This document shows positions 62,574 to 64,000 of a stretch of DNA of 64,000 nucleotides, piece by piece. Source of the DNA: an uncultured Pelagibacteraceae bacterium (GTDB lineage Bacteria; Pseudomonadota; Alphaproteobacteria; Pelagibacterales; Pelagibacteraceae); contig CACBHY010000001.1 of assembly GCA_902539165.1 (NCBI GenBank), forward strand, positions 1 to 64,000, read 5' to 3'. Below the pieces are notes generated by a model that did not search any database, had not been told where the DNA came from, and saw nothing but the letters and a program-made list of their open reading frames with translations. Position numbers and translations under genes: made by a program. Position 1 is the first letter of the stretch. Every line of letters starts with the position of its first letter.

Positions 62574-63200
62574 TTATAAATTTATAAAGTTATCAATTAT
62601 TTTAAGCCCTATTTTATCACTCTTCTCTGGATGAAACTGGGTTCCAAAAATATTTTCTTTTTCGATAGAACAAACAATATTTGATGAGTAGTCTGTGGTT
62701 GCTGACACCACACTCTTATCGTTTGGAACAAGTTCATAACTGTGCACAAAGTACATGTGAGAATTATTTGTTATATCTTTAAAAATTTTACTATCTTTAA
62801 CAATATTTAATTCATTCCAGCCAATATGAGGGAGTTTATAGTTTCCATTTTGGTTATCTATTTTAGATACCTTGCCTGATATCCATCCTAGACCCTTGGT
62901 TTCTATTTCTTCATAGCCAACATCAGCGAACATCTGTAACCCAACACAAATTCCAAAAATAGGTTTTTTATCGTTAATCGCAAACTCATTTAGAGTTTCG
63001 ACTAAACCGTTAATATTATTTAAAGCATCAACACAACTTTTAAACGAACCTTGTCCTGGCAAAACTAATTTATCACTTGATCTAATTTTTTTTAAATCAG
63101 AGGTTACTTCGATACTTACCTTGTCTCTAGCAACTTCCTTAAAAGAGTTTATTACCGAGCTTATATTACCCGAATTATAATCAACAATTGTGACATTCAT
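62574..63200 (-). CDS. hisH: imidazole glycerol phosphate synthase glutaminase subunit
   Basis: HisH is a class I glutaminase giving ammonia to HisF. In the 208-residue protein the nucleophile is in IFGICVGLQMFAD near residue 83, with LVLPGQGSFKSC near residue 46, and the His and Glu in GTQFHPEKSDKIG near residue 190. Its partner hisF lies two genes on. It follows hisB by 5 bp. Confidence 0.98.
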   Translation of the reverse strand: MNVTIVDYNSGNISSVINSFKEVARDKVSIEVTSDLKKIRSSDKLVLPGQGSFKSCVDALNNINGLVETLNEFAINDKKPIFGICVGLQMFADVGYEEIETKGLGWISGKVSKIDNQNGNYKLPHIGWNELNIVKDSKIFKDITNNSHMYFVHSYELVPNDKSVVSATTDYSSNIVCSIEKENIFGTQFHPEKSDKIGLKIIDNFINL

Positions 63201-63205
63201 TAAAC

Positions 63206-63796
63206 TTATAATGAGCCTTTGGTTGATGGTATGCTTTTTTTATTTCTAGGATCCATCTCTAAAGCATCTCTTAAAGATCTTGCTAAACCTTTATAGCAAG
63301 ACTCTATAATGTGGTGACTATTGTCACCATAAATATTTTCTACGTGTAAAGTAATGCCAGCAGATTGAGAAAAAGCTTGAAACCATTCTTTAAACAGTTC
63401 GGTATCCATCTCCCCAAGTTTTTCCACTTTTAATTTTACTTTCCAGATTAAATAAGGTCTGTTTGAGACATCAATTGCAACTCTAGTTAATGTTTCGTCC
63501 ATTGGAATAACTCTATGAGCATAACGTTTTATACCAACAAATTTTTTAGCAGCTTTTTTTAAAGCTTCGCCAATTGCGATACCTGTATCTTCTGTAGTAT
63601 GATGAAGATCAATGTGTGTGTCACCCTTAGCTTTTACTTTCAAATCAATCAATGAATGCTTTGATAATTGCTCAAGCATATGGTCCAAAAAACCTATTCC
63701 AGTGTCAATTTGGTACTTCCCTTTACCATCAATATTAACTTCAACACTAATACTGGTTTCTTTTGTTTTTCGAGATATTTTTCCTTTTCTAGCCAT
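63206..63796 (-). CDS. hisB: imidazoleglycerol-phosphate dehydratase
   Basis: The 196-residue protein is the stand-alone dehydratase, not the bifunctional enterobacterial HisB. The manganese motifs [17 protein letters not shown] near residue 65 and [20 protein letters not shown] near residue 160 are intact, along with [16 protein letters not shown] near residue 33. It heads the run hisB-hisH-hisA-hisF-hisE and is divergent from hslV with an 89-bp gap. Confidence 0.98.
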   Translation of the reverse strand: MARKGKISRKTKETSISVEVNIDGKGKYQIDTGIGFLDHMLEQLSKHSLIDLKVKAKGDTHIDLHHTTEDTGIAIGEALKKAAKKFVGIKRYAHRVIPMDETLTRVAIDVSNRPYLIWKVKLKVEKLGEMDTELFKEWFQAFSQSAGITLHVENIYGDNSHHIIESCYKGLARSLRDALEMDPRNKKSIPSTKGSL

Positions 63797-63885
63797 ATAT
63801 ATTTAATGGTATATATACTTAATCTCTTTATATCAATATCCCTTCCTCTACTTGAAGTATCAAAATTAGTTACCATTTATTAATT

Positions 63886-64000
63886 ATGACAACAATTGTA
63901 TTGGTAAGAAAAAATAATGAAGTGGTAGTTGCTGGTGATGGCCAAGTAAGTATGGGAAACACAGTTGTGAAAAGCACTGCTTCAAAAGTTAGGAAAATTG
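63886..64000 (+). CDS. hslV: ATP-dependent protease subunit HslV (partial, cut by the window end)
   Basis: The first 38 codons are visible: [20 protein letters not shown] then [17 protein letters not shown]. The threonine after the initiator Met is the N-terminal nucleophile, and [13 protein letters not shown] is the HslV signature. HslV forms the proteolytic core that works with the HslU ATPase, presumably encoded just beyond the window. Confidence 0.95.
   Translation, partial: MTTIVLVRKNNEVVVAGDGQVSMGNTVVKSTASKVRKI

Overview
The window looks like a chromosomal segment of a SAR11-clade alphaproteobacterium (Candidatus Pelagibacter type). The evidence is a very AT-rich base composition, almost no spacer DNA (neighbours abut or overlap by 1-30 bp), weak or absent Shine-Dalgarno sites before many genes, and alphaproteobacterial gene orders (hisB-hisH-hisA-hisF-hisE next to a divergent hslV; rpe-heparinase-purH; ubiH-like/ftsK/lolA; dapF-ftsY; DUF4212 plus SSS symporter; IalB-argG). 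This assignment is inference from content; no rRNA gene is present.

Left part (1-9.3 kb): end of a leucine operon (leuC, leuD partial), the translation/SRP operon ffh-rpsP-trmD-rplS (rimM is missing from its usual place and two ribosomal proteins carry long low-complexity tails), a structured intergenic region, and the divergent pair dapF-ftsY. Next come a secreted hypothetical protein, a membrane-anchored alpha/beta hydrolase and a DMT permease.

Region 9.3-20.1 kb is a one-strand catabolic block. It holds two tandem FMN-dependent 2-hydroxyacid oxidases, a class I aminotransferase, a GlcD/Dld-type FAD dehydrogenase, a D-2-hydroxyacid dehydrogenase, a tripartite TRAP transporter of the 2-oxoacid/lactate-binding type, an amidase and a 58-residue membrane protein. 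Together they suggest uptake and oxidation of 2-hydroxy/2-oxo acids. It is followed by a PagL-like lipid A deacylase and the cytochrome c maturation operon ccmCDEFGH (20.1-24.7 kb).

Region 24.9-38.8 kb holds hspQ, yciB, DUF2794, a BI-1 family protein, a Tas-like aldo/keto reductase, ialB, argG, two FkbM methyltransferases, a PsiE-like protein and a light-linked cluster. The cluster has an FAD-binding-only photolyase-like protein, a PhrB/CryPro-type photolyase that seems to have lost iron-sulfur ligands, DUF2256, YqaA, an SDR lacking the catalytic tyrosine, and a PQQ sugar dehydrogenase. Region 38.8-53.7 kb is housekeeping: folD, YggT, MscS, hemDC, tsaD, EVE, acs (with a poly-lysine N-terminus), a DUF4212/SSS symporter, rpe, a heparinase-like protein, purH and pterin dehydratase.

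The most unusual stretch is 53.75-55.5 kb. An intact tRNA-Gly(GCC) and a 43-bp degenerate 5'-part copy of it bracket one secreted beta-propeller gene, which is richer in GC than its surroundings. The gene is preceded by a good Pho-box-like sequence, and a second pair of 25-bp direct repeats lies just inside the tRNA copies. This looks like a minimal, phosphate-controlled cargo unit inserted at a tRNA gene. The window closes with a Lon-domain protein, a UbiH-like monooxygenase, ftsK, lolA, GNAT and HIT proteins, the his operon and the start of hslV. The only stretch over 300 bp without a gene is about 55240-55556, which contains the Pho box, the repeat and the tRNA remnant.
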